DNA from: Streptomyces fildesensis
GTDB lineage: Bacteria; Actinomycetota; Actinomycetes; Streptomycetales; Streptomycetaceae
Length of the DNA: 64,000 nt
Direction of reading: 5' to 3'
Assembly: GCF_016107395.1 (NCBI RefSeq)
Contig: NZ_JAAIKO010000001.1
Span: forward strand, 558,001 to 622,000
A program made the translations under genes and the position numbers. Every line of letters starts with the position of its first letter. The stretch's first letter is position 1. Shown here piece by piece: positions 34,399 to 44,081 of this stretch. The notes below the pieces were generated by a model. That model worked only from the letters and a program-made list of their open reading frames with translations. It ran no database searches and was not told the DNA's origin.

Positions 34399-36024
34399 TC
34401 AGCGCGGGGTGAAGGTGTTCCGCGCCGTGTCGAAGGTCTGCCGTCCCTGTTCCGACTTCTCCACCGGCGACGAGACCCACATGTCGTACTGCCGCCCGTT
34501 CCCGGTCCAGCACAGGTCGAACGTACGGCGCGCGCCGCCGCCCGGGTAGCCGTCCCAGGTGAACTCCCAGAGCGCGGCGGGTCCGCCGTCCTTCGTCGTC
34601 CCGGTGACGAAGCCGTCCCGGTACCCCTTGTACGCGGCCGCGCCCGAGCGGTGCTGCGCGGTCATCACCGCCATCGGGCCGCTCGGGTCCGGCTTCTCGT
34701 TGCGGACGCCGAACCGGAACTCCTTGCCGGGCGAGTAGTAGTAGATCCGCGGCGGATCGACCGACCGGTCGTAGCCGTCGGGGAGCACGACGGAGAAACC
34801 CGACGAGTCGGTGACGGTACGGAATCCGGCCGGGACCGGGGTGGGGGTCGGTGTGACGGGCGGCGTGGTGTGCGCGGACGTCGGAGGGGGCGAGGAGGGT
34901 CGCGTCGCGGTGTCCGCGCTGCCGTCGGCACCGTTCATCGTCAGCACGGCGGCGGCCACGCCACCCCCGACGACCAGCGCGAGCAGCGCGCCCACCAGCA
35001 CTCCCCTGCGGGACTTCCGGCCCGTGGAGGACGCGAGCTCGGACGCGACAGGGAACGGGGAGGGGGTCAGGGGCGGGGTCGGGTCCTGAGCCGGTTCCAT
35101 GCCGGGATCCGGCGGGACCACGGTGTCCTGGGCGACGGTCGGGACGTGTCCCGTGTCGGTCGCCTCGCCGGTCTCGGCGTACGTGCGCAGCCACAGCTCC
35201 GCCGCGAGCGCTCCCATCCGGCGGCCGGTGTCGCGCTCCAGCAGCGCGGAGACCACCGGCAGCAGCGGGCCGGCGCTGGCGGGCGGGCGGATCTCGTCGT
35301 AGACGACGGCGTGCAGCACCCCGCCGATCGAATCGCGGCGGAACGGCGAGTGCCCGTCGACGGACGCGCACAGCAGCACGCCCACCGACCACAGGTCGGA
35401 CTCCGGCCCCGCCACCGCCCCGGACATCCGCTCCGGCGAGGTGTACTCGGGCGAACCGACGAACACCCCGGTCTCGGTCAGCGTCGTCGTTCCCGACACC
35501 CGCGCGATCCCGAAGTCGGTGAGCACGACCCGCCCGGTGTCCCGCTCGATCAGGACGTTGGCCGGCTTGATGTCCCGGTGCAGCACCCCGCGTTCGTGCG
35601 CGGCATGCAGCGCGCCCGCCACCGCGGCGCCGATCCGGGCCGCCTCGCGCGCATCCACCGGACCGTCCTTGGCGAGCACGTCGGACAGCGAGCGGCCGTC
35701 GATCAGCTCCATCACGATCCACGGCCGGCCGTCCTGCTCGACCACGTCGTGCAGGACGACGACATGCGGATGCCGGATCTGCGCCACACTCCGGGCCTCG
35801 CGCAGCGCGCGGTCCCGGTACAGCTGCTGCTCGGCCTCGGACAGATCCTCGTTGAAGTGCAGCTCCTTGACCGCGACCTGCCGGTCCAGCAGCTCGTCGG
35901 TCGCCCGCCACACGGTGCCCATACCGCCGCGGCCCAGCCGCCCGGTGATCCGGTACCGGCCGGCGACGGGTCCCGGCAGGCCGGACCGATACGGGGACAT
36001 GCCGTGTCCCCCGTCGCTCGCCAT
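34399..36024 (-). CDS. receptor Ser/Thr protein kinase (kinase 1 of cluster)
   Basis: 541 residues from ATG 36024; ATG 36000 (533 residues), with GGGGGA upstream, is an equally good choice. The kinase domain (about 20-275) has GRGGMGTVW, VAVKELHF, HRDIKPANVLI and the DFG of LTDFGIA, so it should be active. A proline/threonine-rich linker (290-330) leads to one membrane helix (GVLVGALLALVVGGGVAAAVL, about 340-360). The external C-terminal domain (about 400-541) starts SSGFSVVLPDGY and resembles those of the neighbouring kinases. It lies in the same leftward run as the pseudokinase and two further kinases, like the PkaI region of S. coelicolor, which is linked to spore-wall synthesis. Confidence 0.9.
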   Translation of the reverse strand: MASDGGHGMSPYRSGLPGPVAGRYRITGRLGRGGMGTVWRATDELLDRQVAVKELHFNEDLSEAEQQLYRDRALREARSVAQIRHPHVVVLHDVVEQDGRPWIVMELIDGRSLSDVLAKDGPVDAREAARIGAAVAGALHAAHERGVLHRDIKPANVLIERDTGRVVLTDFGIARVSGTTTLTETGVFVGSPEYTSPERMSGAVAGPESDLWSVGVLLCASVDGHSPFRRDSIGGVLHAVVYDEIRPPASAGPLLPVVSALLERDTGRRMGALAAELWLRTYAETGEATDTGHVPTVAQDTVVPPDPGMEPAQDPTPPLTPSPFPVASELASSTGRKSRRGVLVGALLALVVGGGVAAAVLTMNGADGSADTATRPSSPPPTSAHTTPPVTPTPTPVPAGFRTVTDSSGFSVVLPDGYDRSVDPPRIYYYSPGKEFRFGVRNEKPDPSGPMAVMTAQHRSGAAAYKGYRDGFVTGTTKDGGPAALWEFTWDGYPGGGARRTFDLCWTGNGRQYDMWVSSPVEKSEQGRQTFDTARNTFTPR

Positions 36025-36073
36025 GCGCCCATCATGCCGCACGGGCCCGCGGCCTTGTCCGCGGACCGACAGG

Positions 36074-36421
36074 TCAACGGAACCGCTGCGGCAGCCGGCC
36101 TTCCTCCCACAACGCGTCCAGCCTGCGCAGAAACGCGTCGAAATCCCGCGACAGGGCGTCCCGCTCCGTCGCGGACAGCTCCTGGAGCGGATCGTCGAAG
36201 CCGAGGTCCCCGAGATCCGGCCCGGTCCACCCCTTGTGCCGGCGGCAGGAGGCACACCAGCTGTAGGTGATCAGCACCGGCCGCGCCGGCGCTCCCCGGC
36301 GGTCGACATACGTGCGCACCGCCTGCTGCCCGCACGCGGGACAGACCCGCTCGGCAGGATCGTCGACGAACCGCGCCCCGGCCAGCAGCTGCTCCACCTG
36401 ACCCGAGTCGAACTCCTGCAC
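36074..36421 (-). CDS. small zinc-ribbon protein in the kinase cluster
   Basis: 115 residues from GTG 36421, which starts two bases after the pseudokinase stop. A longer frame would run backward through that gene. Two CxxC pairs, CPAC near residue 28 and CASC near 58, can form a zinc ribbon. The rest is acidic and helical (LSATERDALSRDFDAFLRRLDALW). No membrane segment. Tight packing between the pseudokinase and kinase 1 suggests a cytoplasmic partner or substrate of the kinases. Confidence 0.75.
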   Translation of the reverse strand: MQEFDSGQVEQLLAGARFVDDPAERVCPACGQQAVRTYVDRRGAPARPVLITYSWCASCRRHKGWTGPDLGDLGFDDPLQELSATERDALSRDFDAFLRRLDALWEEGRLPQRFR

Positions 36422-36423
36422 GT

Positions 36424-38382
36424 TCAGCCCGCCGGGCGGTACGTCTCGGCGGCCTTGTCGAAGATCCGCTGGACGTCGGCCCGCTGGTCGTCCGGGCCGA
36501 TCACCAGGACCAGGTGGTACTTGCCGTCCTGGAGCAGCGCGAGATTGCGGGCGTAGACCTGGTGGCCGCTGCCGTCGCGCCAGCTGTACTCGCCCTCCGC
36601 CGCGGGCGATCCGCCCACGTCGAGCGTCCGGAGCGCGCCGGCCGAGGCCCATTGCGAGGCGCGGAACGGGGCCAGTTCGGGTTCGTTCGACTGGTACGCC
36701 ATCGGGTCGCTGCCCGCGTCGGACGCCGCGTCGCGGCCGGGGACCACGATCAGCTGGAAGTCACCGCCGGTGTACCGGATCTGGTCCTGGGCGTTCTTGC
36801 CCTGCCGCTGCCAGCCGGTGTGCACGGCGACCGTGAAGCCCGCGTCGTCCGTGCGCAGCACGAAGTCGCCGCCGAGATCGGTGGCCGGCGGGGCGCTCGT
36901 CGCCGGGGGCCGGGTGCTGGGCGGCGGCTTCGCGGACGTCGGTGCGGTGGTCGGCGCCTTGCTGCCGGTCTTGCCGTCCGAGCCGGAGCCCGGCATCTGC
37001 GCCGGGACGGTCCGGGTCGTCGCACCGGCCTGGCTGCCGTCGTCGGTGGTGTTGTGCGGCATCATCACCAGCGCGTACGCCACCACCGCGACCAGCAGGA
37101 GCAGCACGAGGATGAGCAGCCGCGCGCCCAGGCTGCGCGGGGCCCGTTCCTTCGACGTCTTCTGCTGCGGCCCCTTCGTCCGGGTCGGCTGCGCCTGGTT
37201 CACCTGCCGGGCGGACCGCTCCTGCTTCGCCCGCGCATGGCGCCGGTGGGTCGTCCCGGACAGCCCCTCGGCGGAGGCGGCCGCGGCCGCCGCGGACCTG
37301 CGGCGGCGGACCAGCTCGCCCCGGCGCCGGACGATCGGCAGCTTGCGGGGATCCGTCGGGACCGGCACCGTCCGCAGGCCCAGGTCGGGTTCGGGCGCGG
37401 ACCGGATCAAGGAGCGCAGCCAGCCCTCCAGTTCGTCGAAGTCCGGGCGCTCCTCGGGATCGGGGCGCAGCAGCGACTCGACGATGGGCCGCAGCGGTCC
37501 GCTCTCCTCGGCGAAGGCGGGCGGTTCCGCGCAGACCAGCTGGACGAGCTCCGGGGTGCTCTCCTCGGGGAACGGCGGGTGGCCCTGGACGCTGCGGAAG
37601 AGCAGCGAGCCCAGCGCCCACAGGTCGGCCGCGGGGCCGACGGGCGGCGCCAGCTGCCAGTTCTCATGGACGGGGGTGGCCTGTTCCGGTGCCCAGCGCT
37701 CGGTGACCGGGCCGACGACGGTGATGCGGGCCTGCCGGGCCCGCTCCTGCTCCAGCGCGGAGTCGGGTCCGCCCCAGCCGGCGCCGTTCCCGCCGGCCAT
37801 CACCTCGGCCGGGACCGGGTCGTAGCCGCAGAGCGCCTCCTGCGCGGCACCGGCCGCCAGGCCGGACAGCATGGCGCGGCCGTCGTCGCAGACCAGGACG
37901 GTGCTGGCGGTGACGTTGCGGTGGGTCCAGCCGTAGGCGTGCAGGACGCGCAGCGCCACCAGCACGTCCGAGGCGACCTCGGCGGCGCGGTAGTGGCCGA
38001 GCCGCTTGTCGACGAGTAACGACGCGAGCGGCCGGGCGTTGACGAGCTCGCTGGCGATCCAGAGGCTGCCGTCCTCGACGAAGATGTCGAAGACCTGCAC
38101 CAGGCGCGGGTGATCGGGTATCGCGGCGGCGGCCCGCGCGGCGTCCAGCGCGCGCTGCGCGCTGTCGCTCGTGCGGTCCTGGCCGTGGCCCGGCTGGTCA
38201 CCGTACGGCCCCGGCCCCATCAGTTCCGCGCTGACGATCTCCGGCAGCAGCACCTGGCGGACCAGGACCTCCTGGCCGCTGTACGTGTCGAAGGCGCGCG
38301 TTTCGACCAGTTCGTACTCGTCCGCGGGTGGCCGGGGCAGGCGGTAGCGGTCGGCGAGTACGCGACCCGCGTATTCGTCCAC
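36424..38382 (-). CDS. Ser/Thr kinase-like pseudokinase with membrane anchor
   Basis: 652 residues from ATG 38382. The kinase fold is recognisable, but the catalytic residues are gone. The glycine loop is missing, the VAIK lysine is Arg (VLVRQVLL), HRD is HRN (THRNVTASTVLV) and DFG is replaced (MLSGLAAG). A typical C-lobe with DLWALGSLLFRSVQGHPPF remains. A basic linker is followed by one membrane helix (LLILVLLLLVAVVAYALVMM, about 428-448), a Thr/Pro-rich stalk and a C-terminal external domain (about 510-652, DDAGFTVAVHTGWQ) like those of the neighbouring kinases. It is probably an allosteric partner or scaffold rather than an enzyme. Confidence 0.85.
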   Translation of the reverse strand: MDEYAGRVLADRYRLPRPPADEYELVETRAFDTYSGQEVLVRQVLLPEIVSAELMGPGPYGDQPGHGQDRTSDSAQRALDAARAAAAIPDHPRLVQVFDIFVEDGSLWIASELVNARPLASLLVDKRLGHYRAAEVASDVLVALRVLHAYGWTHRNVTASTVLVCDDGRAMLSGLAAGAAQEALCGYDPVPAEVMAGGNGAGWGGPDSALEQERARQARITVVGPVTERWAPEQATPVHENWQLAPPVGPAADLWALGSLLFRSVQGHPPFPEESTPELVQLVCAEPPAFAEESGPLRPIVESLLRPDPEERPDFDELEGWLRSLIRSAPEPDLGLRTVPVPTDPRKLPIVRRRGELVRRRRSAAAAAASAEGLSGTTHRRHARAKQERSARQVNQAQPTRTKGPQQKTSKERAPRSLGARLLILVLLLLVAVVAYALVMMPHNTTDDGSQAGATTRTVPAQMPGSGSDGKTGSKAPTTAPTSAKPPPSTRPPATSAPPATDLGGDFVLRTDDAGFTVAVHTGWQRQGKNAQDQIRYTGGDFQLIVVPGRDAASDAGSDPMAYQSNEPELAPFRASQWASAGALRTLDVGGSPAAEGEYSWRDGSGHQVYARNLALLQDGKYHLVLVIGPDDQRADVQRIFDKAAETYRPAG

Positions 38383-38498
38383 GACGCCTCCCCAAAAGCG
38401 TCAGATCCGGTCCGGTCCGGATGGAATCTGGCTGCGGACAGTCCGCGAGCTTTCACGATACGTGCCGGAGGCATGCCCCGTGACCCGCTCTGCGCAGA

Positions 38499-40409
38499 TC
38501 AGTTGGACGGCTTGAAGGTGGCGAAGAACGTCTGGCGCATCTGCACGATGGCGGGGGTGTCCCACTGGTCGGCGGGCGCGGAGAACATGATGGCGAAGCC
38601 CTGGTGATCGTTGACGACGAACCCGCGGTTCAGGACCCGGCCCTTGAGGCCGCCCTTCTCGGTCCGCAGGAAGTCCCAGTCGGCGGCGCTGGGGTAGCCG
38701 TTGAAGGCGACGTTGCCGATCGACACCCGGTGGTAGCCGCTGCTGGCGGAAGCCACCGCGGACTCGTGCGCGAACCAGTCGGCCGCCGCGTTGTTGCCCG
38801 GCTCGTCGGTGAAGTCGATCTGCACGCGCGGGAAACCGCCGTCGGCGCTGAATATGAAGCTGTCGGCGCCCGCGCTGCCGGTCTTCTTCCAGCCCGCGGG
38901 CAGCGCGATGGAGAAGTGGCCCGCGGTCACGACGTTGTAGCCGGCCGGCACCTTGTTGTCCGTGCCCGCCGGCGGGTTCGCGCCGCCCGTGCCCGCGGTG
39001 GTACCCGCGCTCGTGCCGGCCGTGGTGCCCGCGCTCGTCGCCGCGCCCGGGTTGGTCGACGGCTGCTGTCCGGTGCCGCCGGTGCTCCCCTTCGGGGTGG
39101 TCGGCGCCGTCTTGCCGTCGCCCGTCTTGCCCGGGGCGGAGGACGCGGAACCCGGCTTGGAGTCGGGCGCGTTGTCGCCGTCCCCGCCGTTGGCCAGTGC
39201 GAAGCCGATCGCGGTGCCGATGACGGCGAGGGCGACGGCGACGAGGGCGATGAGCAGCACCCGGCGCGGTACGACGTCGGTGATCGGCGCGCGCGGCGCC
39301 TTCGGCTTGGTGCCGGGCTCCCCCGGCTCGGCCGCCGGTCTCGGCTTCGCTGCCTTCGCCGCCTTCGCCGCCTTTGTCGCCTTGGCTGCGGTGGCGGTAC
39401 CGGCGGCCGTGGCGGCGCCGCGCACCGAGCGCAGCGCGTTGCGGACCCGGGCCTGGTCGGCGGCGGCCTTACGGGTGGCGGGCGGTGCGTCGGTCGGGGT
39501 GGGCTGCGGGTCCGGGGGCAGCGCGATGGTGCGGGTCGCGGAGGCCCCCGCGTCGAGCGCCGGACCGGCCGGGTGCTGCGGCGCGTGGGCGACGCGGGTG
39601 AGCAGGGTGCGGACGCCCGCGTCGTCCAGGCGCTCCGCCGGGTCCTTGATGAGCAGGCCGTGGATGGCGTCCGCGAGCGCGCCCGCGTTCTCCATGGGGC
39701 CGACCGGCTCGGTCATGACGGCGGTCAGGGTGGCGATGGCCGAGCCCTTGTCGTAGGGCGGGCGGCCCTCGACCGATGCGTAGAGCAGGGCGCCGAGCGA
39801 CCACAGGTCCGCCGGCGGGCCCGGCTTCTGGCCGCGGGCGCGCTCCGGCGAGATGTACGAGGGGGCGCCGACGAGCATGCCGGTCGAGGTGACGGAGGGG
39901 TCGCCGTCGATCTGCGCGATGCCGAAGTCGCTGAGCACCACGCGGCCGTCGTCGGCGATGAGGACGTTGGACGGCTTGACGTCGCGGTGGAGGATGCCCT
40001 CCTTGTGCGCGGCCTTCAGCACGTCGAGCACGACCAGGGCCACCTCGGCGGCGCGCTTGGGCGTCAGCGGGCCGTCCTCACGGATGGCGTCGGACAGCGA
40101 GCGGCCCTCGACCAGTTCCATGACGATCCACGGCCGGTCGTCCTCCTCGACGACATCGAACACGGTGACCGCGCCGGTGCCGCGGATCCGCGCGGTGGCC
40201 TTGGCCTCGCGCAGGGTCCGGGTGACCAGCCGGCGCTTCTCGTCCTCGTCGACATTTCCGGGGAAGCGCAACTCCTTGACGGCGACGGTCCGGCCGAGGG
40301 TTTCGTCCTCCGCGCGCCAGACCGTTCCCATGCCGCCCTTGCCGAGGACCTCGCCGAGCCGGTACCGGTCGGCGAGGAGACGTCCGTCGGTGCCTTGCGC
40401 CTGGCCCAT
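38499..40409 (-). CDS. receptor Ser/Thr protein kinase (kinase 2 of cluster)
   Basis: 636 residues from ATG 40409, with CAGGGGA five bases upstream. The kinase domain (about 15-270) has GKGGMGTVW, VAVKELRFPG, HRDVKPSNVLI and LSDFGIA, all catalytic residues intact. An Ala/Lys/Pro-rich linker leads to one membrane helix (VLLIALVAVALAVIGTAIGFAL, about 388-410), then a Gly/Thr/Ser stalk with repeated GTSAGTTAGT. A C-terminal external domain (about 495-636) begins AGHFSIALPAGWKK. It is likely a sensor kinase at the membrane, sharing its external domain type with the cluster. Confidence 0.92.
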   Translation of the reverse strand: MGQAQGTDGRLLADRYRLGEVLGKGGMGTVWRAEDETLGRTVAVKELRFPGNVDEDEKRRLVTRTLREAKATARIRGTGAVTVFDVVEEDDRPWIVMELVEGRSLSDAIREDGPLTPKRAAEVALVVLDVLKAAHKEGILHRDVKPSNVLIADDGRVVLSDFGIAQIDGDPSVTSTGMLVGAPSYISPERARGQKPGPPADLWSLGALLYASVEGRPPYDKGSAIATLTAVMTEPVGPMENAGALADAIHGLLIKDPAERLDDAGVRTLLTRVAHAPQHPAGPALDAGASATRTIALPPDPQPTPTDAPPATRKAAADQARVRNALRSVRGAATAAGTATAAKATKAAKAAKAAKPRPAAEPGEPGTKPKAPRAPITDVVPRRVLLIALVAVALAVIGTAIGFALANGGDGDNAPDSKPGSASSAPGKTGDGKTAPTTPKGSTGGTGQQPSTNPGAATSAGTTAGTSAGTTAGTGGANPPAGTDNKVPAGYNVVTAGHFSIALPAGWKKTGSAGADSFIFSADGGFPRVQIDFTDEPGNNAAADWFAHESAVASASSGYHRVSIGNVAFNGYPSAADWDFLRTEKGGLKGRVLNRGFVVNDHQGFAIMFSAPADQWDTPAIVQMRQTFFATFKPSN

Positions 40410-40480
40410 GAATTCCCCTGCGGTCACTGGTGATGTGGGTCCCATCATCGCCGACCGGAGGCCTCGGAAGCGAACCCGGC

Positions 40481-42127
40481 TTACTGCGCGGACGGCCGGA
40501 AACCGGCCACGGCGTTGTCGAACACCGGCTTGTACTCGTCCCATTGGGACTTGGGAGCGGAAAGGTAGATGGCGAACTCGCGTTCGCCTTCCTTGCCGAA
40601 TCCCAGATCTATGGCCCGATAGTCGCGTTTACTGCCTTTGAACGTGAACTGCCAAATAGCGGCGTTCTGTCCGAATACGGTCGTCGGCTGCATGCGCTCC
40701 TGGTGATAGCCGGCCAGGGTGTCGCGCACCTTGGTCTCCAGGGACTTGAAGTGCGCGAGGTGGTCGGGACCGGCGTAGTCCAGGACGCTGAACTTGAGCC
40801 CCACGAGCCCGGTGGGATCGATGTAGTTGACCTCACCGTCCGCCACCGAGCGCCGCCAGCCCTTCGGCACCGGCACGGTGAAGCCCTTGGCGGCCTCGGT
40901 GGCCAGCCGGTAGTTCTTCGGGAGCGGCGGCGGCTCCGCGGTCGTGGACGTCGAGGGGCTGAGCGTCGTGGTCACCGGCGGCGCGGTGTGCTTCTTGGAC
41001 GCGGTGGGACTGCCGCCGTCGTCCCGGAAGTACGCGAAGGCCGCGGTCCCGCCGCCCGCGACGGCGGCGGCGGTGAGCACCGCGACGACCCACCGGGCCC
41101 GGCGCCGCGGCCGGGGAGCGGCGGTTGGCGTGCCACCGGGGCCGGCCGTGGAGGCGTCGGGGACCGGCTCGGCGCCGTGGCCGACCGTCACCTGGGCGGT
41201 GGGGCGGGCGGGTTCGGCCGGCCGGGCGGATCCGGACCCGGCGGGCGGGACGGTGGTCGACGCGGTGCCGCCGCGCTCGAAGCGCGTGGTGTCCGCCTCG
41301 GCCGCCGGCAGCCGCAGCAGCCGTTCGGCCTCCTCCGCCGACATCCGCTCGCGCGGATCCTTGGCGAGCAGCCCGGCGATGACGTGTTCCAGCGGCCCTG
41401 CGTTGGCGGCGGGCAGCACCGGGTCCTCGGAGATGGCGTACGCGGTCTCGATCGCGGTGTCCCGGCGGAACGGCGAGTTCCCCTCCACCGCCTGATAGAG
41501 CGTCGCACCCAGCGCCCACAGGTCGGCCTCCGGGCCGGGCGACTGGCCCTTGATGCGTTCCGGCGACAGGAAGTCGATGGAGCCGATCAGCTCGCCGGTG
41601 CGGGTGAGCGTCGAGGTGCCGGACGCCTGGGCGATGCCGAAGTCGGTCAGCACCACCCGGCCGTCCCCGCCGAGCAGGACGTTGCCCGGCTTCACGTCGC
41701 GGTGCAGCACCCCGGCGCGGTGCGCGGCCCGCAGTGCGGCGACCATGCCGCGGCCGATCCGCGCGGCCTCCACGGGCGGCAGCGCGCCGTGCTTCTTCAG
41801 CGCTTCGCCCAGCGTCATGGACGGTACGTACTCCATGACGATGGACGGCAGGCCCTCGTCGTCCACCACGTCGTGCACGACGATGACGTTCGGGTGGCTG
41901 ATCCGGGCGGCGGCGCGGGCCTCCCGGCGGGTGCGCTCGAAGATGGTGGCCAGTTCGTCCTCGTGCAGATGGGGCTGCGGGGGGTGCAGCTTCTTGACCG
42001 CGACCTGGCGGCCGAGCAGTTCGTCCTCCGCGCGCCAGACCGTGCCCATGCCCCCGCGGCCTATCCGCTCCACGAGCCGGTACCGGCCGGCGACGAGTCG
42101 CCCCGCCTCCGCGTGATCAGACACCAT
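40481..42127 (-). CDS. receptor Ser/Thr protein kinase (kinase 3 of cluster)
   Basis: 548 residues from ATG 42127, behind GAGGGG. The kinase domain (about 15-270) has GRGGMGTVW, VAVKKLHPP, HRDVKPGNVLL and LTDFGIA, expected to be active. The linker is Thr/Pro-rich; one membrane helix lies at about 358-378 (RWVVAVLTAAAVAGGGTAAFAYF). The external C-terminal domain (about 405-548) starts AAKGFTVPVPKGWRR. It is the first gene of the leftward kinase run and follows glpD's stop by 26 bases. Confidence 0.92.
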   Translation of the reverse strand: MVSDHAEAGRLVAGRYRLVERIGRGGMGTVWRAEDELLGRQVAVKKLHPPQPHLHEDELATIFERTRREARAAARISHPNVIVVHDVVDDEGLPSIVMEYVPSMTLGEALKKHGALPPVEAARIGRGMVAALRAAHRAGVLHRDVKPGNVLLGGDGRVVLTDFGIAQASGTSTLTRTGELIGSIDFLSPERIKGQSPGPEADLWALGATLYQAVEGNSPFRRDTAIETAYAISEDPVLPAANAGPLEHVIAGLLAKDPRERMSAEEAERLLRLPAAEADTTRFERGGTASTTVPPAGSGSARPAEPARPTAQVTVGHGAEPVPDASTAGPGGTPTAAPRPRRRARWVVAVLTAAAVAGGGTAAFAYFRDDGGSPTASKKHTAPPVTTTLSPSTSTTAEPPPLPKNYRLATEAAKGFTVPVPKGWRRSVADGEVNYIDPTGLVGLKFSVLDYAGPDHLAHFKSLETKVRDTLAGYHQERMQPTTVFGQNAAIWQFTFKGSKRDYRAIDLGFGKEGEREFAIYLSAPKSQWDEYKPVFDNAVAGFRPSAQ

Positions 42128-42153
42128 GCGCCCCTCTGCTCCCCCGTTGGTCC

Positions 42154-43860
42154 CTAGAGAGGCACGATATCCGGCGCGCCCAGCCGTGCCGCGTCCGCGG
42201 TCGTGTCGTCGGGCTGCCGCTGCGACTCGCGCTCCGCCTCGACGCGCTTCTGGTAGTGCTCGACCTCCTTCTCGATCTGCTCCTTGTCCCAGCCCAGGAC
42301 GGGCGCCATGAGCTCGGCGGCCTCGCGGGCGCTGAGGGTGCCGCGGTCGAACGTCTCGATCGAGATACGGGTTCTGCGGGTCAGCACGTCGTCGAGGTGC
42401 CGGGCGCTCTCGTGCGACGCCGCGTACACGATCTCGGCCCGCAGATAGTCCTCGGCGGCGGGCAGCGCGTCGCCCAGCGACGGATCCTCCACGATGAGCT
42501 GCAGGACCTCCTCGGCGAGCGCGCCGTACCGGTTGAGCAGGTGCTCGATCCGGGCGACGTGCAGCCCCGTACGGGCCGCGAGCCGGGCCCGGGCGTTCCA
42601 CAGCGCGTGGTAGCCCTCGGCGCCGACCAGCGGCACCTCCTCGGTGATGCACTCCGCGACCCGGTGGTCGAGCCCGTGGACGGCCTCGTCCACCGCGTCC
42701 TTCGCCATCACCCGGTACGTCGTGTACTTGCCGCCCGCGACGACGACCAGCCCCGGCAGCGGGTGCGCCACGGTGTGCTCGCGTGAGAGCTTGCTCGTCG
42801 CGTCCGACTCACCGGCCAGCAGCGGCCGCAGCCCGGCGTACACACCCTGGACGTCGTCCCTGGTCAGCGGGACGGAGAGCACCGAGTTGACGTGTTCGAG
42901 CAGATAGTCGATATCGGCGCTGGACGCGGCCGGGTGCGCCTTGTCGAGGTCCCAGTCCGTGTCGGTGGTGCCGATGATCCAGTGCCGTCCCCACGGAATC
43001 ACGAAGAGCACGCTCTTCTCGGTCCGCAGGATCAGCCCGGACGAGGAGTGGATGCGGTCCTTCGGCACGACCAGGTGGATCCCCTTGGACGCCCTGACGT
43101 GGAACTGTCCGCGCTCGCCGATCAGCGCCTGGGTGTCGTCCGTCCAGACCCCGGTCGCGTTCACGACCTGCTTGGCCCGCACCTGGTACTCGCGGCCGCC
43201 CTCCACGTCCTGCACCCGGGCGCCGACCACGCGTTCGCCCTCCCGCAGGAAGCCGACCACCCGCGCCCGGTTGGCGACCTGGGCGCCGTACGCCGAGGCG
43301 GTCCTGACCAGCGTCGTGACGTAGCGCGCGTCGTCCATCTGGGCGTCGTAGTACTGCAACGCGCCGACCAGGGCGTCCTTCTTGAGGGCGGGGGCGACCC
43401 GCAGCGCGTGCTTACGTGTCAGATGGCGGTGCACGGGCAGCCCGCGGCCGTGGCCCGACGAGAACGACATGGCGTCGTACAGGGCGACGCCCGAGCCGGC
43501 GTAGAACCGCTCCCAGCCCTTGTGCTGCAGCGGGTACAGGAACGGCACCGGCTTCACCAGGTGCGGTGCGAGCCGCTCCAGCAGCAGGCCGCGCTCCTTG
43601 AGCGCCTCACGCACCAGGGCGAAGTCGAGCATCTCCAGATAGCGCAGACCGCCGTGGATCAGCTTGCTGGAGCGGCTGGAGGTGCCGGACGCCCAGTCCC
43701 GCGCCTCGACCAGGCCGGTCGACAGCCCGCGGGTCGCCGCGTCGAGCGCCGTACCGGCCCCGACGACGCCGCCGCCCACGACCAGGATGTCGAGCTCCTC
43801 GTCCGCCATCCGGGCGAGTGCCGCCTCGCGCTCGGCCGGGCCCAGTGTTGTCGTCCGCAT
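42154..43860 (-). CDS. glpD: glycerol-3-phosphate dehydrogenase (FAD)
   Basis: 568 residues from ATG 43860. The N-terminal FAD motif is ILVVGGGVVGAGTALDAATRG, followed by the family signature SSRSSKLIHGGLRYLE. The C-terminal domain typical of GlpD is present to the end. It oxidises sn-glycerol 3-phosphate to dihydroxyacetone phosphate, passing electrons to quinone at the membrane. No glpF or glpK neighbour is present in the window, so this is probably a housekeeping copy. It shares a 221-bp divergent promoter region with the nucleotide-sugar dehydrogenase homologue. The kinase cluster follows in the same direction. Confidence 0.94.
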   Translation of the reverse strand: MRTTTLGPAEREAALARMADEELDILVVGGGVVGAGTALDAATRGLSTGLVEARDWASGTSSRSSKLIHGGLRYLEMLDFALVREALKERGLLLERLAPHLVKPVPFLYPLQHKGWERFYAGSGVALYDAMSFSSGHGRGLPVHRHLTRKHALRVAPALKKDALVGALQYYDAQMDDARYVTTLVRTASAYGAQVANRARVVGFLREGERVVGARVQDVEGGREYQVRAKQVVNATGVWTDDTQALIGERGQFHVRASKGIHLVVPKDRIHSSSGLILRTEKSVLFVIPWGRHWIIGTTDTDWDLDKAHPAASSADIDYLLEHVNSVLSVPLTRDDVQGVYAGLRPLLAGESDATSKLSREHTVAHPLPGLVVVAGGKYTTYRVMAKDAVDEAVHGLDHRVAECITEEVPLVGAEGYHALWNARARLAARTGLHVARIEHLLNRYGALAEEVLQLIVEDPSLGDALPAAEDYLRAEIVYAASHESARHLDDVLTRRTRISIETFDRGTLSAREAAELMAPVLGWDKEQIEKEVEHYQKRVEAERESQRQPDDTTADAARLGAPDIVPL

Positions 43861-44081
43861 TCGTGCCTCCTGTTGTGGAGCAGGTGCGTGCGCCCCGTCA
43901 CTCGATAGTGACCGCCACAGGGGCCGACAGCCACCTTTGCACGCCCGGGCGCCCCCGGACCGGCGCCGGATCCGTGGACGAGTACCCCGCAGTACCGGCG
44001 CGCCGTGCGGTCATATCAGCCTTATGTCTGGTTAGCCTGTTTTGAAGCCATTCGTGGCTGCTAGGGAGAGGACTGACCCCC

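Noticed and set aside
38604..40433. A 609-codon plus-strand frame opposite kinase 2
   Set aside because: No motif, no ribosome site and complete overlap with an intact kinase on the other strand.
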